Origin: Bacillota bacterium
Lineage (GTDB): Bacteria > Bacillota_A > Clostridia > Peptostreptococcales > Anaerovoracaceae
Length of the DNA stretch: 9,247 bases
Assembly (NCBI GenBank): GCA_017438085.1
Contig: JAFRWH010000348.1
Location: 1 to 9,247 of the forward strand
Reading direction: 5' to 3'
The notes under the pieces were generated by a model. That model saw only the letters and a list, made by a program, of their open reading frames with translations, made no database searches and was not told the origin of the DNA. This document shows positions 1 to 7,116 of this stretch, piece by piece. The position numbers and the translations under genes were made by a program. The stretch's first letter is position 1. Every line of letters starts with the position of its first letter.

Positions 1-1058
1 CAGCTCAGCTGGATAAGGTGATCCTGGTAGGCGGATCCACCAGAATTCCTGCAGTACAGGAAGCTGTAAAGAACATCACCGGCAAGGAACCCTTCAAGGG
101 CATCAACCCCGATGAGTGCGTAGCAGTAGGCGCTGCTATCCAGGCAGGCGTGCTGACCGGCGAGGTCAAGGACGTGCTGCTTCTGGATGTAACTCCGCTG
201 TCCCTGTCCATCGAGACTCTGGGCGGTGTTGCCACCAGACTTATCGAAAGAAATACCACTATTCCTACAAAGAAGAGCCAGATCTTCTCCACCGCAGCTG
301 ACAATCAGACTGCTGTAGACATTCACGTAATGCAGGGCGAGCGTCAGATGGCCAGCGACAACATCACTCTGGGCCGCTTCCAGCTCTCCGGCATTCCTCC
401 TGCGCCCCGTGGCATCCCTCAGATCGAGGTGACCTTCGATATCGATGCCAATGGTATCGTTAACGTAAGCGCCAAGGATCTGGGCACCGGCAAGGAGCAG
501 CGCATCACCATCACTTCCTCCAGCAAGCTCTCCGAGGACGAGATCAAGCAGAAGGTAAGAGAGGCTGAGCAGTATGCTGAAGCCGATAAGGCCAAGAAGG
601 AAGGCATCGAGGTCAAGAACCAGGGCGAGACTCTGATCTACGAGACCGAGAAGAACATGAAGGATCTGGGAGATAAGCTCACAGAGGACGAGAAGGCTAA
701 GATCACCGCTGCAAAGGATGCTCTTCAGAGCGCCATCAATGCAGGCACCACTGAAGATATTAAGGCCAAGATCGAGGCTTTGACCAATGAGTACCACATC
801 ATCTCCACCAAGCTCTACGAGCAGGCTGCTCAGAACGCTCAGAATCAGGGCGCTCAGGGCCAGGCAGGTCCTCAGGGTGGCTATGATCCCAACATGGGAG
901 CAGGCTTCAACCCCAACATGGGTGGCTTCAATCAGGGCGGCTTCAACCCCGGAGCAGGCTTCGGCGGACAGCAGGGCGGAGCTCAGGCAGGTCCCCAGGG
1001 CGGAAACGACAATGTAGTTGACGCAGACTTTGAAGTAGTCGACGACGACAACAAGTAA
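1..1058 (+). CDS. dnaK: Molecular chaperone DnaK (Hsp70), 3' part of gene
   Basis: This is the C-terminal part of the Hsp70 chaperone, an ATP-driven cytoplasmic machine that binds exposed hydrophobic segments of unfolded proteins together with DnaJ and GrpE. The gene is cut by the window start; the first full codon is at position 3 and the stop is TAA at 1056-1058. The frame enters with the third Hsp70 signature ([15 protein letters not shown]), which ends the nucleotide-binding domain. The interdomain linker follows ([19 protein letters not shown], about 171-227), then the beta-sandwich peptide-binding domain, the helical lid (about 520-820), and a Gln/Gly/Asn/Pro-rich tail. The protein ends in an acidic [12 protein letters not shown], comparable to the usual acidic DnaK C-terminus. 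The GTG at 18 is an internal valine codon, not a start. dnaJ follows 73 bases downstream, the normal operon order. Identification is secure; only the N-terminal two fifths or so are missing. Confidence 0.97.
   Translation, partial: AQLDKVILVGGSTRIPAVQEAVKNITGKEPFKGINPDECVAVGAAIQAGVLTGEVKDVLLLDVTPLSLSIETLGGVATRLIERNTTIPTKKSQIFSTAADNQTAVDIHVMQGERQMASDNITLGRFQLSGIPPAPRGIPQIEVTFDIDANGIVNVSAKDLGTGKEQRITITSSSKLSEDEIKQKVREAEQYAEADKAKKEGIEVKNQGETLIYETEKNMKDLGDKLTEDEKAKITAAKDALQSAINAGTTEDIKAKIEALTNEYHIISTKLYEQAAQNAQNQGAQGQAGPQGGYDPNMGAGFNPNMGGFNQGGFNPGAGFGGQQGGAQAGPQGGNDNVVDADFEVVDDDNK
861..1003 (+). repeat. Low-complexity repeat region in the DnaK tail
   Basis: The end of dnaK encodes a disordered Gln/Gly/Asn/Pro-rich tail. 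It contains two copies of a 20-base unit encoding QAGPQGG, at 861-880 and 984-1003, differing by two C/T changes. Between them lie short repeated [22 protein letters not shown] blocks. The reading frame stays open throughout, so this is an in-frame coding repeat and not a mobile element. Confidence 0.7.
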
Positions 1059-1075
1059 TTACAAGCAATAAAACA

Positions 1076-1110
1076 GGGCTTCCCGGGCTGGATCTCAGCC
1101 TGGGAAGTCT
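1076..1110 (+). promoter_or_regulatory. Stem-loop in the dnaK-dnaJ spacer
   Basis: An imperfect inverted repeat can form a 15-bp RNA stem (1076-1090 with 1096-1110), with three G-U wobbles among the pairs and a 5-base loop GATCT. No T-tract follows, so it does not look like a full intrinsic terminator. It lies 21 bases before the dnaJ start and 5 bases upstream of its ribosome binding site (GAAGGA, 1115-1120). Likely roles (inference) are protecting the 3' end of dnaK mRNA or lowering dnaJ expression relative to dnaK. Confidence 0.6.
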
Positions 1111-1131
1111 GCATGAAGGAATACCAGTAAA

Positions 1132-2298
1132 ATGGCAGACAATAAAAGAGATTATTACGAGGTCTTAGGCATACAGAAGGGCGCCTCGGAGGACGAGATC
1201 AAATCCGCTTTTCGGAAGATGGCCATGAAGTACCATCCTGACAGAAACCCCGGCGATAAAACGGCTGAGGAGAAGTTCAAGGAAGTAAACGAAGCATATT
1301 CTGTGCTTTCGGACCCCGATAAGAAAAATAAATACGACAGATTCGGCTTTGCAGGCATAGATCCCAACGCAGGCTTTAGCGGAGGCTCAAGTGGTTTCAG
1401 CGGCTTCGATGGCTTCTCCAACTTCACCAGCGGTTTCGGCGGCTTCGAGGACATCTTCAACATGTTCACCGGCGGAAGCAGCGGCTACAGGCAGGATTCT
1501 AACGCTCCGAGGAAGGGTCAGGATATAGAAAAATCCATGACCATAAGCTTCAACGAGGCTGTTTTCGGATGCAAAAAGGAGATCAAGCTTACTAAAAATG
1601 TAGTCTGCGAAAGCTGCAATGGCACTGGCGCTCAGCCCGGAACAGCCAAGAAGATATGCCCGCACTGCGGAGGCACCGGAAGAGTAACCACCACCAGATC
1701 CACCATGTTCGGTGCCATGCAGCAGGTCAGCTCCTGCACCTTCTGCGGCGGCACAGGCCAGATAAACGAGAACCCCTGCAAGACCTGCGGAGGCAGCGGC
1801 AGGGTGCGCAAGACTCTGAACATAACTGTGGAGATACCTGCAGGCGTGGACAATGGCTCGGTCATCACCTTAAGGGGTCAGGGTCAGCCCGGCTATAACG
1901 GCGGTCCTGCAGGAGACCTTTACATAGTGCTTCAGGTCAAGGATCATGGCATGTTCGAGAGAAGGGGCGATGACCTCTGGCTTTCAGTTCCTATCAGCTT
2001 TACTCAGGCAGCTCTGGGCGATGAGGTTACTATCCCCGGCCTTAAGGACAGGATCTCCTGCAAGATTCCCGCAGGGACTCAGCCCGGGACCGTTCTTCGC
2101 CTCAAGAAGAAGGGCGTTCCGAATGTCCGTACCGGCCAGCCGGGAGATATGTATGTAGAGATAAATGTTGAGATCCCCACAAAGCTTACCGGAAAACAGA
2201 AGGATCTTCTGAAACAGTTCAGCGAAACGACCGGCAAGAAGGGCTTTACGCAGCAGCAGAAATTCAATGACGATATGGAGAATCTGTTCGTAAATTAG
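1132..2298 (+). CDS. dnaJ: Chaperone protein DnaJ (Hsp40, class A)
   Basis: This is the co-chaperone that delivers unfolded substrates to DnaK and stimulates its ATPase; it acts in the cytoplasm. The 388-residue length is normal for a full class A J-protein. The J-domain is at about residues 6-70, with the essential HPD triad at 35-37. A Gly/Phe-rich linker follows (about 78-125), then a zinc-binding domain with four CxxCxGxG repeats between residues 159 and 223 ([32 protein letters not shown]), giving two zinc centres. The C-terminal substrate-binding beta domains end at about residue 350. All eight zinc cysteines are present, so nothing suggests loss of function. The ATG at 1132 is preceded by GAAGGA at 1115-1120, a slightly long spacing. 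The gene is co-directional with dnaK and closes this operon, since a strong terminator begins 25 bases after its stop. Confidence 0.98.
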   Translation: MADNKRDYYEVLGIQKGASEDEIKSAFRKMAMKYHPDRNPGDKTAEEKFKEVNEAYSVLSDPDKKNKYDRFGFAGIDPNAGFSGGSSGFSGFDGFSNFTSGFGGFEDIFNMFTGGSSGYRQDSNAPRKGQDIEKSMTISFNEAVFGCKKEIKLTKNVVCESCNGTGAQPGTAKKICPHCGGTGRVTTTRSTMFGAMQQVSSCTFCGGTGQINENPCKTCGGSGRVRKTLNITVEIPAGVDNGSVITLRGQGQPGYNGGPAGDLYIVLQVKDHGMFERRGDDLWLSVPISFTQAALGDEVTIPGLKDRISCKIPAGTQPGTVLRLKKKGVPNVRTGQPGDMYVEINVEIPTKLTGKQKDLLKQFSETTGKKGFTQQQKFNDDMENLFVN

Positions 2299-2323
2299 AC
2301 CGGAATCGGCTGATTTAAGACAC

Positions 2324-2368
2324 AAAAAGAACCATGTTCACATGCGATAATGAACATGGTTCTTTTTT
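2324..2368 (+). terminator. Intrinsic terminator of the dnaK-dnaJ operon
   Basis: A perfect 17-bp inverted repeat (2324-2340 with 2351-2367) encloses a 10-base loop. The right arm ends in a run of six T (2363-2368). The left arm starts with five A, which would form a T-tract on the opposite strand, so it could also stop transcription coming from the right. It begins 25 bases after the dnaJ stop and separates the chaperone operon from the permease/amidohydrolase operon. Confidence 0.93.
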
Positions 2369-2437
2369 ATATATCAAAAATCAAAAGTGCGCAGGCTTCT
2401 ATTTCAAATTAATATAGCTTATATATTACGTATTGTG

Positions 2438-2459
2438 TTTTAGCATTAAAGTGCTAAAA
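2438..2459. promoter_or_regulatory. Candidate operator palindrome
   Basis: This is a perfect 8-bp inverted repeat, TTTTAGCA and TGCTAAAA, with a 6-base spacer TTAAAG. It lies between the proposed -35 and -10 elements and overlaps the latter, a typical repressor position. The half-sites recall the ends of CIRCE (TTAGCACTC-N9-GAGTGCTAA), but the spacing and inner bases do not match, so HrcA binding is not claimed. The regulator is unknown. Confidence 0.4.
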
Positions 2460-2502
2460 TATATTCAATAATCGAATAGATTATGCACATAAACCGTATA
2501 AT

Positions 2503-2510
2503 AAGGAGGT
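2503..2510 (+). promoter_or_regulatory. Strong ribosome binding site of the small ORF
   Basis: AAGGAGGT matches the anti-Shine-Dalgarno sequence very well and ends 4 bases before the ATG at 2515. It is as strong as the sites of the large genes in this operon. That is the main reason to think a protein is, or was, made from the short frame that follows. Confidence 0.75.
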
Positions 2511-2514
2511 TGAA

Positions 2515-2630
2515 ATGGAAGGAGAACCGGGTCATTCGGCGCTGCGGTGGCAGCTGTAAACGCAATTATAACACTTTTTGCTCCGAAGATTGGTCACTTT
2601 GTACTTGAAAAGAGGCAGGGCGAAATATGA
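2515..2630 (+). pseudogene. Small single-pass membrane protein gene, apparently frameshifted
   Basis: The ATG at 2515 has a strong ribosome binding site, but the frame reads only 14 codons (MEGEPGHSALRWQL) to TAA at 2557-2559. In the -1 frame from about 2526 to the TGA at 2628-2630, the sequence encodes TGSFGAAVAAVNAIITLFA and then a basic end (APKIGHFVLEKRQGEI). This has the shape of one hydrophobic membrane helix plus a charged tail. Adding a single A in the GAACC at 2524-2528 would join ATG and helix into one 38-residue protein starting METG-like (M-E-G-E-T-G). The simplest reading (inference) is a one-base deletion in a small membrane protein gene that heads the permease operon. Alternatives are an assembly error, a 14-residue leader peptide, or recoding. 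I do not recognise the family. The next gene starts 51 bases later. Confidence 0.5.
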
Positions 2631-2635
2631 GCCTG

Positions 2636-2655
2636 CCGTCATCCGCAAGTGACGG
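2636..2655 (+). promoter_or_regulatory. Small hairpin before the DUF5058 gene
   Basis: A 6-bp inverted repeat (CCGTCA and TGACGG) with an 8-base loop lies just after the small frame and 12 bases before the ribosome binding site of the next gene. There is no T-tract, so it is not a terminator. It may be a weak mRNA structure that affects translation of the membrane protein, or it may be chance. Confidence 0.3.
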
Positions 2656-2667
2656 TCCAAGGGAATT

Positions 2668-2672
2668 GGAGG
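2668..2672 (+). promoter_or_regulatory. Ribosome binding site that sets the DUF5058 start
   Basis: GGAGG lies 9 bases upstream of the ATG at 2682. The frame is open further upstream to a GTG at 2649, but the residues gained there are polar, lie across the hairpin, and have no binding site in front of them. The ATG at 2682 is therefore preferred. Confidence 0.8.
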
Positions 2673-2681
2673 AATAATTTT

Positions 2682-3410
2682 ATGGAACTTGCTTATTTAA
2701 AAACTGCAAACAGTCTGGGTATGTGGATTTCATGTATCCCAGCAGTATTACTGGTACTGTTCCAGGCATGGATCTTCCTTAAGAGAGCCTGGAAAGTAGG
2801 CCCCAGCATGGGCGTAACAACTGAGATGATGAAGGAAGCTGCAAGATCTTCTGCATTCGCTTCTATCGGACCCTCTGTAGTAATCGTATCCGGCATGGTT
2901 TCCCTGCTGGCTTCCGTAGGCGGACCTCTGGCATGGATGAGACTTGCATTCATCGGATCCGTTATGTATGAGCTTCCCGCAGCTGACCGTGCTGCTACTG
3001 CAGCAGGCTGCCAGCTTGGTACAGCAAACATGACCTCTGAAGCATTCGCAAACTGCGCATGGATCATGACCACCTGCTGCCTTGGCTGGATCATCATTTC
3101 CGCTCTTGCAGCAGACAAGATGGAAACATTCAGAGATAAGGTTACCGGCGGATCTATGGACTCTGTAGTAGCTCTTACCGCAGGCGGCGGTGTCGGCGGC
3201 TTTGGTTACATGTTCTTCCAGCGTGTATTCAACACCGGCGCTCAGCTTATCAATCCCGCTAACCCCAACATGTGGTCCGCAATCGCAGGATTCTGCGTAA
3301 TGCTGTTCTTCAACTTCTACATCAAGAAGACAGGAGCAAAATGGGCACAGCAGTTCGGCATGACCATCGCAATGTTCGCGGGCATGCTCGTAGGAACCTT
3401 CTTCCTGTAG
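2682..3410 (+). CDS. DUF5058-family integral membrane protein
   Basis: This is a 242-residue multi-pass membrane protein. It resembles the DUF5058 family, whose biochemical function I do not know to be established; the assignment rests on recalled family appearance, not a search. Hydrophobic segments lie at about 11-33, 58-78, 121-143, 161-180, 197-213 and 224-242, with a weaker one at 82-96. Visible features are a Gly-rich run in the fourth segment (TAGGGVGGFGYMFF), a conserved-looking SSAFASIGPSVVIVSG in the second, and a cysteine-rich WIMTTCCLGW in the third. There is no cleavable signal peptide. The start ATG follows GGAGG at 2668-2672. Only 62 bases separate it from a second membrane protein gene, followed by amidohydrolases. 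A role as a transporter subunit for amidohydrolase substrates is therefore plausible, but this is context inference only. Confidence 0.8.
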   Translation: MELAYLKTANSLGMWISCIPAVLLVLFQAWIFLKRAWKVGPSMGVTTEMMKEAARSSAFASIGPSVVIVSGMVSLLASVGGPLAWMRLAFIGSVMYELPAADRAATAAGCQLGTANMTSEAFANCAWIMTTCCLGWIIISALAADKMETFRDKVTGGSMDSVVALTAGGGVGGFGYMFFQRVFNTGAQLINPANPNMWSAIAGFCVMLFFNFYIKKTGAKWAQQFGMTIAMFAGMLVGTFFL

Positions 3411-3472
3411 TCATTTGACTTTATATTCAGAAGAAAACGTTCTTACGATAAAGCTAAAACAGGAGAATTATT

Positions 3473-4168
3473 ATGGATATCGAAAAAGCTTATAGAAATG
3501 ATTTCCTGCCCTATATTATTAAATGGGGCCGCAGTACCAACCTTATCGGCGTACTGCTCGTATTCGGACCGTGTCTTTACCTTGGTATGAAAGGCATCTG
3601 GCCTGACTGGGCTGCATTTGGTGCTGCATTCGCAATTCAGTTCCCGCTTGTATGCTCCGCATATATCAGAGAACCTATTTCCTACTTTGCTATGCTGGGT
3701 GTCCCCGGAACTTACATGGCATTCCTTTCCGGTAACATTTCCAACCTGCGTGTACCTGCTTCTTCAATAGCTACACTGTCCGCAGGCATCCAGGAAGGTA
3801 CTGAAAGAGGTTCCATCACCGCTACCATCGGCTGCGCAGTATCCACTCTGGTAAGCACTGTAATGCTCACCATTGGTGTAATCGCAGGCGCTGCCGTGCT
3901 GAGCGCACTTCCTCCAATCGTTACCACTGCACTGAACCTGCTGCTGCCCGCTCTGTTCGGCGCACTGCTGGCCAACTATGCATTCATGAAGCCAAAGCTT
4001 GCTTACATCGTAATTCCTGCCGCCGCACTGATCTACGCTGCTCAGCTGAAGGGATTCTTCAATTTCATTCCTGCTATCATCAGGTCTGCAATTCCTCCCC
4101 TCATCTGCGCATTCGGTGCAATGGCTCTGGGCGTTGTTATGTCCAAGAAGGAAGCAAAGGCTGCATAG
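3473..4168 (+). CDS. Multi-pass membrane protein, probable partner of the DUF5058 protein
   Basis: I do not recognise this 231-residue protein by family. After a charged N-terminus (about 20 residues) it has some seven hydrophobic segments, near 23-40, 46-64, 70-86, 115-145 (possibly a kinked or paired helix), 150-170, 175-191 and 207-223. It ends in a short basic tail, MSKKEAKAA. Between segments lie a conserved-looking loop SGNISNLRVPASSIATLSAG (86-105) and an acidic IQEGTERGS (106-114), the sort of polar stretch that could line a substrate path. The ATG is supported by AGGAG (3461-3465) at 7 bases spacing. It lies between the DUF5058 gene and the first amidohydrolase gene (56 bases) with no terminator on either side, so the three are probably co-transcribed. 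Best guess: a two-protein importer or channel with its upstream neighbour; no ATPase gene is seen nearby. Confidence 0.7.
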   Translation: MDIEKAYRNDFLPYIIKWGRSTNLIGVLLVFGPCLYLGMKGIWPDWAAFGAAFAIQFPLVCSAYIREPISYFAMLGVPGTYMAFLSGNISNLRVPASSIATLSAGIQEGTERGSITATIGCAVSTLVSTVMLTIGVIAGAAVLSALPPIVTTALNLLLPALFGALLANYAFMKPKLAYIVIPAAALIYAAQLKGFFNFIPAIIRSAIPPLICAFGAMALGVVMSKKEAKAA

Positions 4169-4224
4169 TCTAGTATTTAGTTAAAATCTTATTTCACATA
4201 GAATATACAGAAAAGGAGGTTTGT

Positions 4225-5592
4225 ATGGATTATTCCAGAATATTCAAAGTAATTGATGACAATAAAGAAGAGTTCAACGAAATGGCCAAGAAGATGTACG
4301 AGAACCCCGAACTGGCTTACAACGAAGTTAAGGCCTGCGGATGGCTCGTAGAATCTCTTAAGAAGCACGGATTTGATGTGGAAGTAGGCCTCTACGGCAT
4401 GCCCACTGCCATCAGAGCTACCTGGGGCAAGGGTCATCCCATCATTGGTGTTCTGGCTGAGTATGATGCTCTTCCCGGACTTTCCCAGTCTCAGAACGTA
4501 GCATTCGATCCTGTTGTTGTAGGCGCTCCCGGACAGGGCTGCGGTCATAACATGCTGGGCGTTGCTACTCTTGCAGGCGCTATCGCAATGAAGGACGATC
4601 TGGAACAGAACGGCCTGGAAGGCACCGTAGTATTCTATGGCTGCCCCGCAGAAGAAGTTCTGACCGGCAAGACCTTCATGGCAAGAGGCGGAGCCTTCAA
4701 GGAACTGGATCTTGCTATCGCATATCACCCCGGCAATAACACCAGCACCAGCATCGGTGTTATGACCGGCCTGAACAGCGCTATCTTCCACTTCAAGGGC
4801 AAGACCGCTCATGCAGGCGGCGCTCCCTGGCTCGGCAGATCTGCACTGGATGCAGCTGAGATCATGAGCGTTGGCGCTAACTATCTGAGAGAGCATATCG
4901 AAGACGGTATCAGAATCCACTATTCCTACAAGGAAGCAGGCACCGCTCCTAATATCGTTCCCGACAGAGCAAGCGTATGGTACTATGTAAGAGCATTCAC
5001 AAGAGATGCTGTAGAAGATACCTATAAAAGACTGGTCAAGTGCGCAGAAGGTGCTGCTCACATGACCGAGACCGAACTGGAAGTTGAGTTCCTGGGCGGC
5101 TGCTATGACACAATGCCTAACAAGGTAGTAGCTAACACCCTTTATGAGACCATGCTCGAAATGCCTCCCATCCCCTTCGATGATGAGGACAGAAAGTTCG
5201 CTGATGGTCTGAACCACAACTCCCACCTCTTCAACGGAACTGAGGTTGCTCCTCTGATCGAGACTGTACAGCCCATCAGAAATGAGAAGGGTTCAGGTTC
5301 CACAGATGTAGGCGATGTAATGCACATCGTTCCCTGCGCAATGTTCAACACCACCACAAACAACTCTCTCTGCGGCGGACACACCTGGATGATCACCGCA
5401 TGCTCCGGCAACCCCATGGGCTGGAAGGGCATGATCCAGGGTGCAAAGATCATGGCTGCAACCGCTGCCAAGTTCTACAGAGATCCTGCGCTCGTTAAGG
5501 CAGCTCAGGAAGAGTTCAAGGAAGCTATGGCCGGAAAGAGCTACAAGTGCCCGATCCCCATGGAAGTTCCTGTTCCTCAGCCTCAGAAGTAG
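4225..5592 (+). CDS. M20-family metallo-amidohydrolase, AbgB-like, copy 1
   Basis: This is a predicted cytoplasmic zinc-dependent hydrolase of an amide bond in a small molecule. It resembles the AbgB subunit of p-aminobenzoyl-glutamate hydrolase and other M20D amidohydrolases; the true substrate is unknown. Motifs: AEYDALPGL (residues 78-86), GQGCGHN with metal ligands Cys106 and His108, PAEE with the catalytic/metal pair Glu143-Glu144, YHPG with His168, KGKTAHAGG with lid His196, GSTDVGD (358-364), and the last metal histidine in GGHTW (His386). The catalytic domain is interrupted by the dimerisation lid at about 183-300. The length of 455 is typical. There is no signal peptide or membrane segment. 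The start is supported by AAAGGAGGT (4212-4220). It differs from copies 2 and 3 by Ala82, NVA at 91-93, VGAP at 99-102 and NNTSTSIGV at 171-179. It is the copy nearest the promoter and membrane genes. Confidence 0.92.
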   Translation: MDYSRIFKVIDDNKEEFNEMAKKMYENPELAYNEVKACGWLVESLKKHGFDVEVGLYGMPTAIRATWGKGHPIIGVLAEYDALPGLSQSQNVAFDPVVVGAPGQGCGHNMLGVATLAGAIAMKDDLEQNGLEGTVVFYGCPAEEVLTGKTFMARGGAFKELDLAIAYHPGNNTSTSIGVMTGLNSAIFHFKGKTAHAGGAPWLGRSALDAAEIMSVGANYLREHIEDGIRIHYSYKEAGTAPNIVPDRASVWYYVRAFTRDAVEDTYKRLVKCAEGAAHMTETELEVEFLGGCYDTMPNKVVANTLYETMLEMPPIPFDDEDRKFADGLNHNSHLFNGTEVAPLIETVQPIRNEKGSGSTDVGDVMHIVPCAMFNTTTNNSLCGGHTWMITACSGNPMGWKGMIQGAKIMAATAAKFYRDPALVKAAQEEFKEAMAGKSYKCPIPMEVPVPQPQK

Positions 5593-5604
5593 ACTAACTA
5601 AATT

Positions 5605-5642
5605 ACCCGGCGGCATCTTTATGAGCTGCCGGGTTTTCTTTA
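5605..5642 (+). terminator. Intrinsic terminator/attenuator after copy 1
   Basis: A 10-bp stem (5605-5614 with 5625-5634, one G-U pair, CCGGCGGC/GCTGCCGG core) with a 10-base loop is followed by a T-rich run interrupted by one C (5634-5642). It begins 12 bases after the stop codon of copy 1. No new promoter is obvious before copy 2, so partial read-through is expected; this would lower expression of later copies. Confidence 0.82.
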
Positions 5643-5685
5643 ATTCGGTTATGAACCGGGTACACATAGATCCAGGAGGATTACA

Positions 5686-7050
5686 ATGGATTACAGCAGA
5701 ATAATAAAAGTTATCGACGACAACGCTGCAGAATTCAATGAAATAGCAAAAAAGATGTACGAGGAGCCTGAGCTCGCCTACAGCGAGGTAAAAGCCTGCG
5801 AATGGCTGGTCGAGTCCCTCAAAAAGCACGGCTTCGATGTTGAGGTAGGTCTTTACGGCATGCCAACATCCATCAGAGCCACCTGGGGCAAAGGCCATCC
5901 CATCATCGGCGTTCTGGCAGAGTATGACTGTCTCCCCGGACTTTCCCAGAAGCAGAGCACAAGCTTCGATCCTGTCATCCCCGGCGGCCCCGGACAGGGC
6001 TGCGGCCACAACCTGCTGGGCGTAGCAACTCTGGCAGGCGCTGTAGCTATCAAGGACGATCTGGAACAGAATGGTCTTGAAGGCACTGTAGTATTCTACG
6101 GCTGCCCCGCAGAAGAGGTTCTGACCGGCAAGGTATTCATGGCAAGAGAGGGCGCTTTCAAAGAGCTTGATATGGCTCTTGCATATCACCCCGGCGGAGC
6201 CACCATGGTCTCCAATGGTATCAGCACCGGCCTCAACAGCGCCATCTTCCACTTCAAGGGCAAGACTGCTCATGCAGGCGGCAATCCCTGGCAGGGCAGA
6301 AGCGCGCTGGATGCTGCCGAGATCATGAGCGTAGGCGCCAACTATCTCAGAGAGCACATCGAGGATGGCATCAGGATCCATTATTCATATAAGGAAGCGG
6401 GAACCGCTCCCAATATCGTTCCCGACAGAGCGAGCGTCTGGTATTACGTAAGAGCCTTCACAAGAGATAAGGTAGAAGATACCTATAACAGACTGGTGAA
6501 GTGCGCAGAAGGCGCAGCTCACATGACAGAGACCGAGCTGGAAGTTGAGTTCCTTGGCGGCTGCTATGAATCTCTGCCCAATACAGTTATCAGCAATGAG
6601 ATAGTCAAGAGCATGAACGAGATCCCGCCCACCGAGTGGACCAAGGAAGAACTGGAGTGGGCAGATGCTCTCAACAAGAACTCCTTCATGTACACAGGCC
6701 AGGATGTGCCTCCTCTTGACGGCGAGCTGAAGATCATGGAAGGCAAGTCTTCCGGATCCTCCGATGTAGGCGATGTCCAGCATATCGTTCCCTGCAATAT
6801 GTTCACAACAACCACATCCAACAGCCTCAGCGGCTCTCACACCTGGATGATCACCTGCTGCGCAGGCAACAGCATAGGCTTCAAGGGCATGCTCAGAGGC
6901 GGCAAGGTAATGGCTGCAACTGCTGCAAAGTTCTACAGAGATCCCGAGCTTGTCAAGGCTGCAAAGAAGGAATTCGACGAAAGAATGGCCGGAGCCACCT
7001 ACAAGTGCCCGATCCCCAAGGACGTTCCCGTTCCCCAGCCAGTAAAATAA
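5686..7050 (+). CDS. M20-family metallo-amidohydrolase, AbgB-like, copy 2
   Basis: This 454-residue paralog keeps every expected metal and catalytic residue: Cys106 and His108 in GQGCGHN, the PAEE glutamates 143-144, His168 in YHPG, the lid histidine 196, and the C-terminal histidine in SGSHTW. It is therefore predicted active on a related but not identical amide. Copy-specific features are NPWQGR in place of APWLGR after the lid histidine, GATMVSNGI at 171-179, GSSDVGDVQH in place of GSTDVGDVMH, and a divergent stretch at about 295-357. With copy 3 it shares Cys82 (AEYDCLPG) and STS at 91-93. The ATG at 5686 has AGGAGGA (5674-5680) at 5 bases spacing. The gene lies between two hairpin terminators with a common core. 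It is most like copy 3, and stretches of almost identical DNA suggest exchange between the two. Confidence 0.92.
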   Translation: MDYSRIIKVIDDNAAEFNEIAKKMYEEPELAYSEVKACEWLVESLKKHGFDVEVGLYGMPTSIRATWGKGHPIIGVLAEYDCLPGLSQKQSTSFDPVIPGGPGQGCGHNLLGVATLAGAVAIKDDLEQNGLEGTVVFYGCPAEEVLTGKVFMAREGAFKELDMALAYHPGGATMVSNGISTGLNSAIFHFKGKTAHAGGNPWQGRSALDAAEIMSVGANYLREHIEDGIRIHYSYKEAGTAPNIVPDRASVWYYVRAFTRDKVEDTYNRLVKCAEGAAHMTETELEVEFLGGCYESLPNTVISNEIVKSMNEIPPTEWTKEELEWADALNKNSFMYTGQDVPPLDGELKIMEGKSSGSSDVGDVQHIVPCNMFTTTTSNSLSGSHTWMITCCAGNSIGFKGMLRGGKVMAATAAKFYRDPELVKAAKKEFDERMAGATYKCPIPKDVPVPQPVK

Positions 7051-7062
7051 GTTAAGTCAGCT

Positions 7063-7095
7063 GACCGGCGGCCTTTTTGGGCTGCCGGTCCTTTT
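7063..7095 (+). terminator. Intrinsic terminator/attenuator after copy 2
   Basis: An 11-bp stem (7063-7073 with 7080-7090, one G-U pair) with a 6-base loop is followed by a short T-run (7092-7095). The core CCGGCGGC/GCTGCCGG is the same as in the element after copy 1. The T-tract is short, so termination is probably incomplete. It starts 12 bases after the copy 2 stop and ends 21 bases before the copy 3 start. Confidence 0.75.
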
Positions 7096-7116
7096 AACAA
7101 ATGATGGAGGATAGAA

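Larger units (their letters stand above)
2369..2514 (+). promoter_or_regulatory. AT-rich promoter/operator region of the downstream operon
   Basis: This stretch is much richer in A and T than the genes on either side and holds no convincing gene. Three short perfect inverted repeats follow one another: TAATATA-N5-TATATTA (2410-2428), TTTTAGCA-N6-TGCTAAAA (2438-2459) and ATAATC-N5-GATTAT (2468-2484). A possible sigma-A promoter is TTGTGT (2433-2438), 16 bases, then TAAAAT (2455-2460); the -10 is good (5 of 6) and the -35 weak (3 of 6). A perfect TATAAT also occurs at 2497-2502, but it abuts the ribosome binding site at 2503-2509 and lacks a recognisable -35. The position after the dnaJ terminator and before the membrane-protein genes makes this the likely control region of the right-hand operon. 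Confidence 0.5.

Noticed and set aside
822..1010. CRISPR array or DNA-level tandem repeat
   Set aside because: The repeats are short, imperfect, in frame with dnaK and irregularly spaced; they reflect a low-complexity protein tail.
2438..2459. CIRCE/HrcA operator
   Set aside because: The outer half-sites TTAGCA and TGCTAA look similar, but CIRCE needs nine-base arms ending CTC/GAG with a nine-base spacer; here the spacer is six and the inner bases differ. It also lies downstream of the chaperone operon, not upstream.
2497..2502. Perfect TATAAT as the main -10 promoter element
   Set aside because: It directly touches the ribosome binding site at 2503, so transcription would begin within or after that site, and no -35 is visible at the right distance. 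It is probably chance in AT-rich DNA.
2514..2630. Programmed ribosomal frameshifting in the small ORF
   Set aside because: No heptameric slippery site of the X-XXY-YYZ type, and no strong following structure, is visible at the frame junction; a simple one-base loss explains the sequence better.
2649..2681. Upstream GTG start for the DUF5058 protein
   Set aside because: The added 11 residues are polar and overlap the hairpin region, no ribosome binding site precedes the GTG, and the ATG at 2682 has GGAGG at good spacing.
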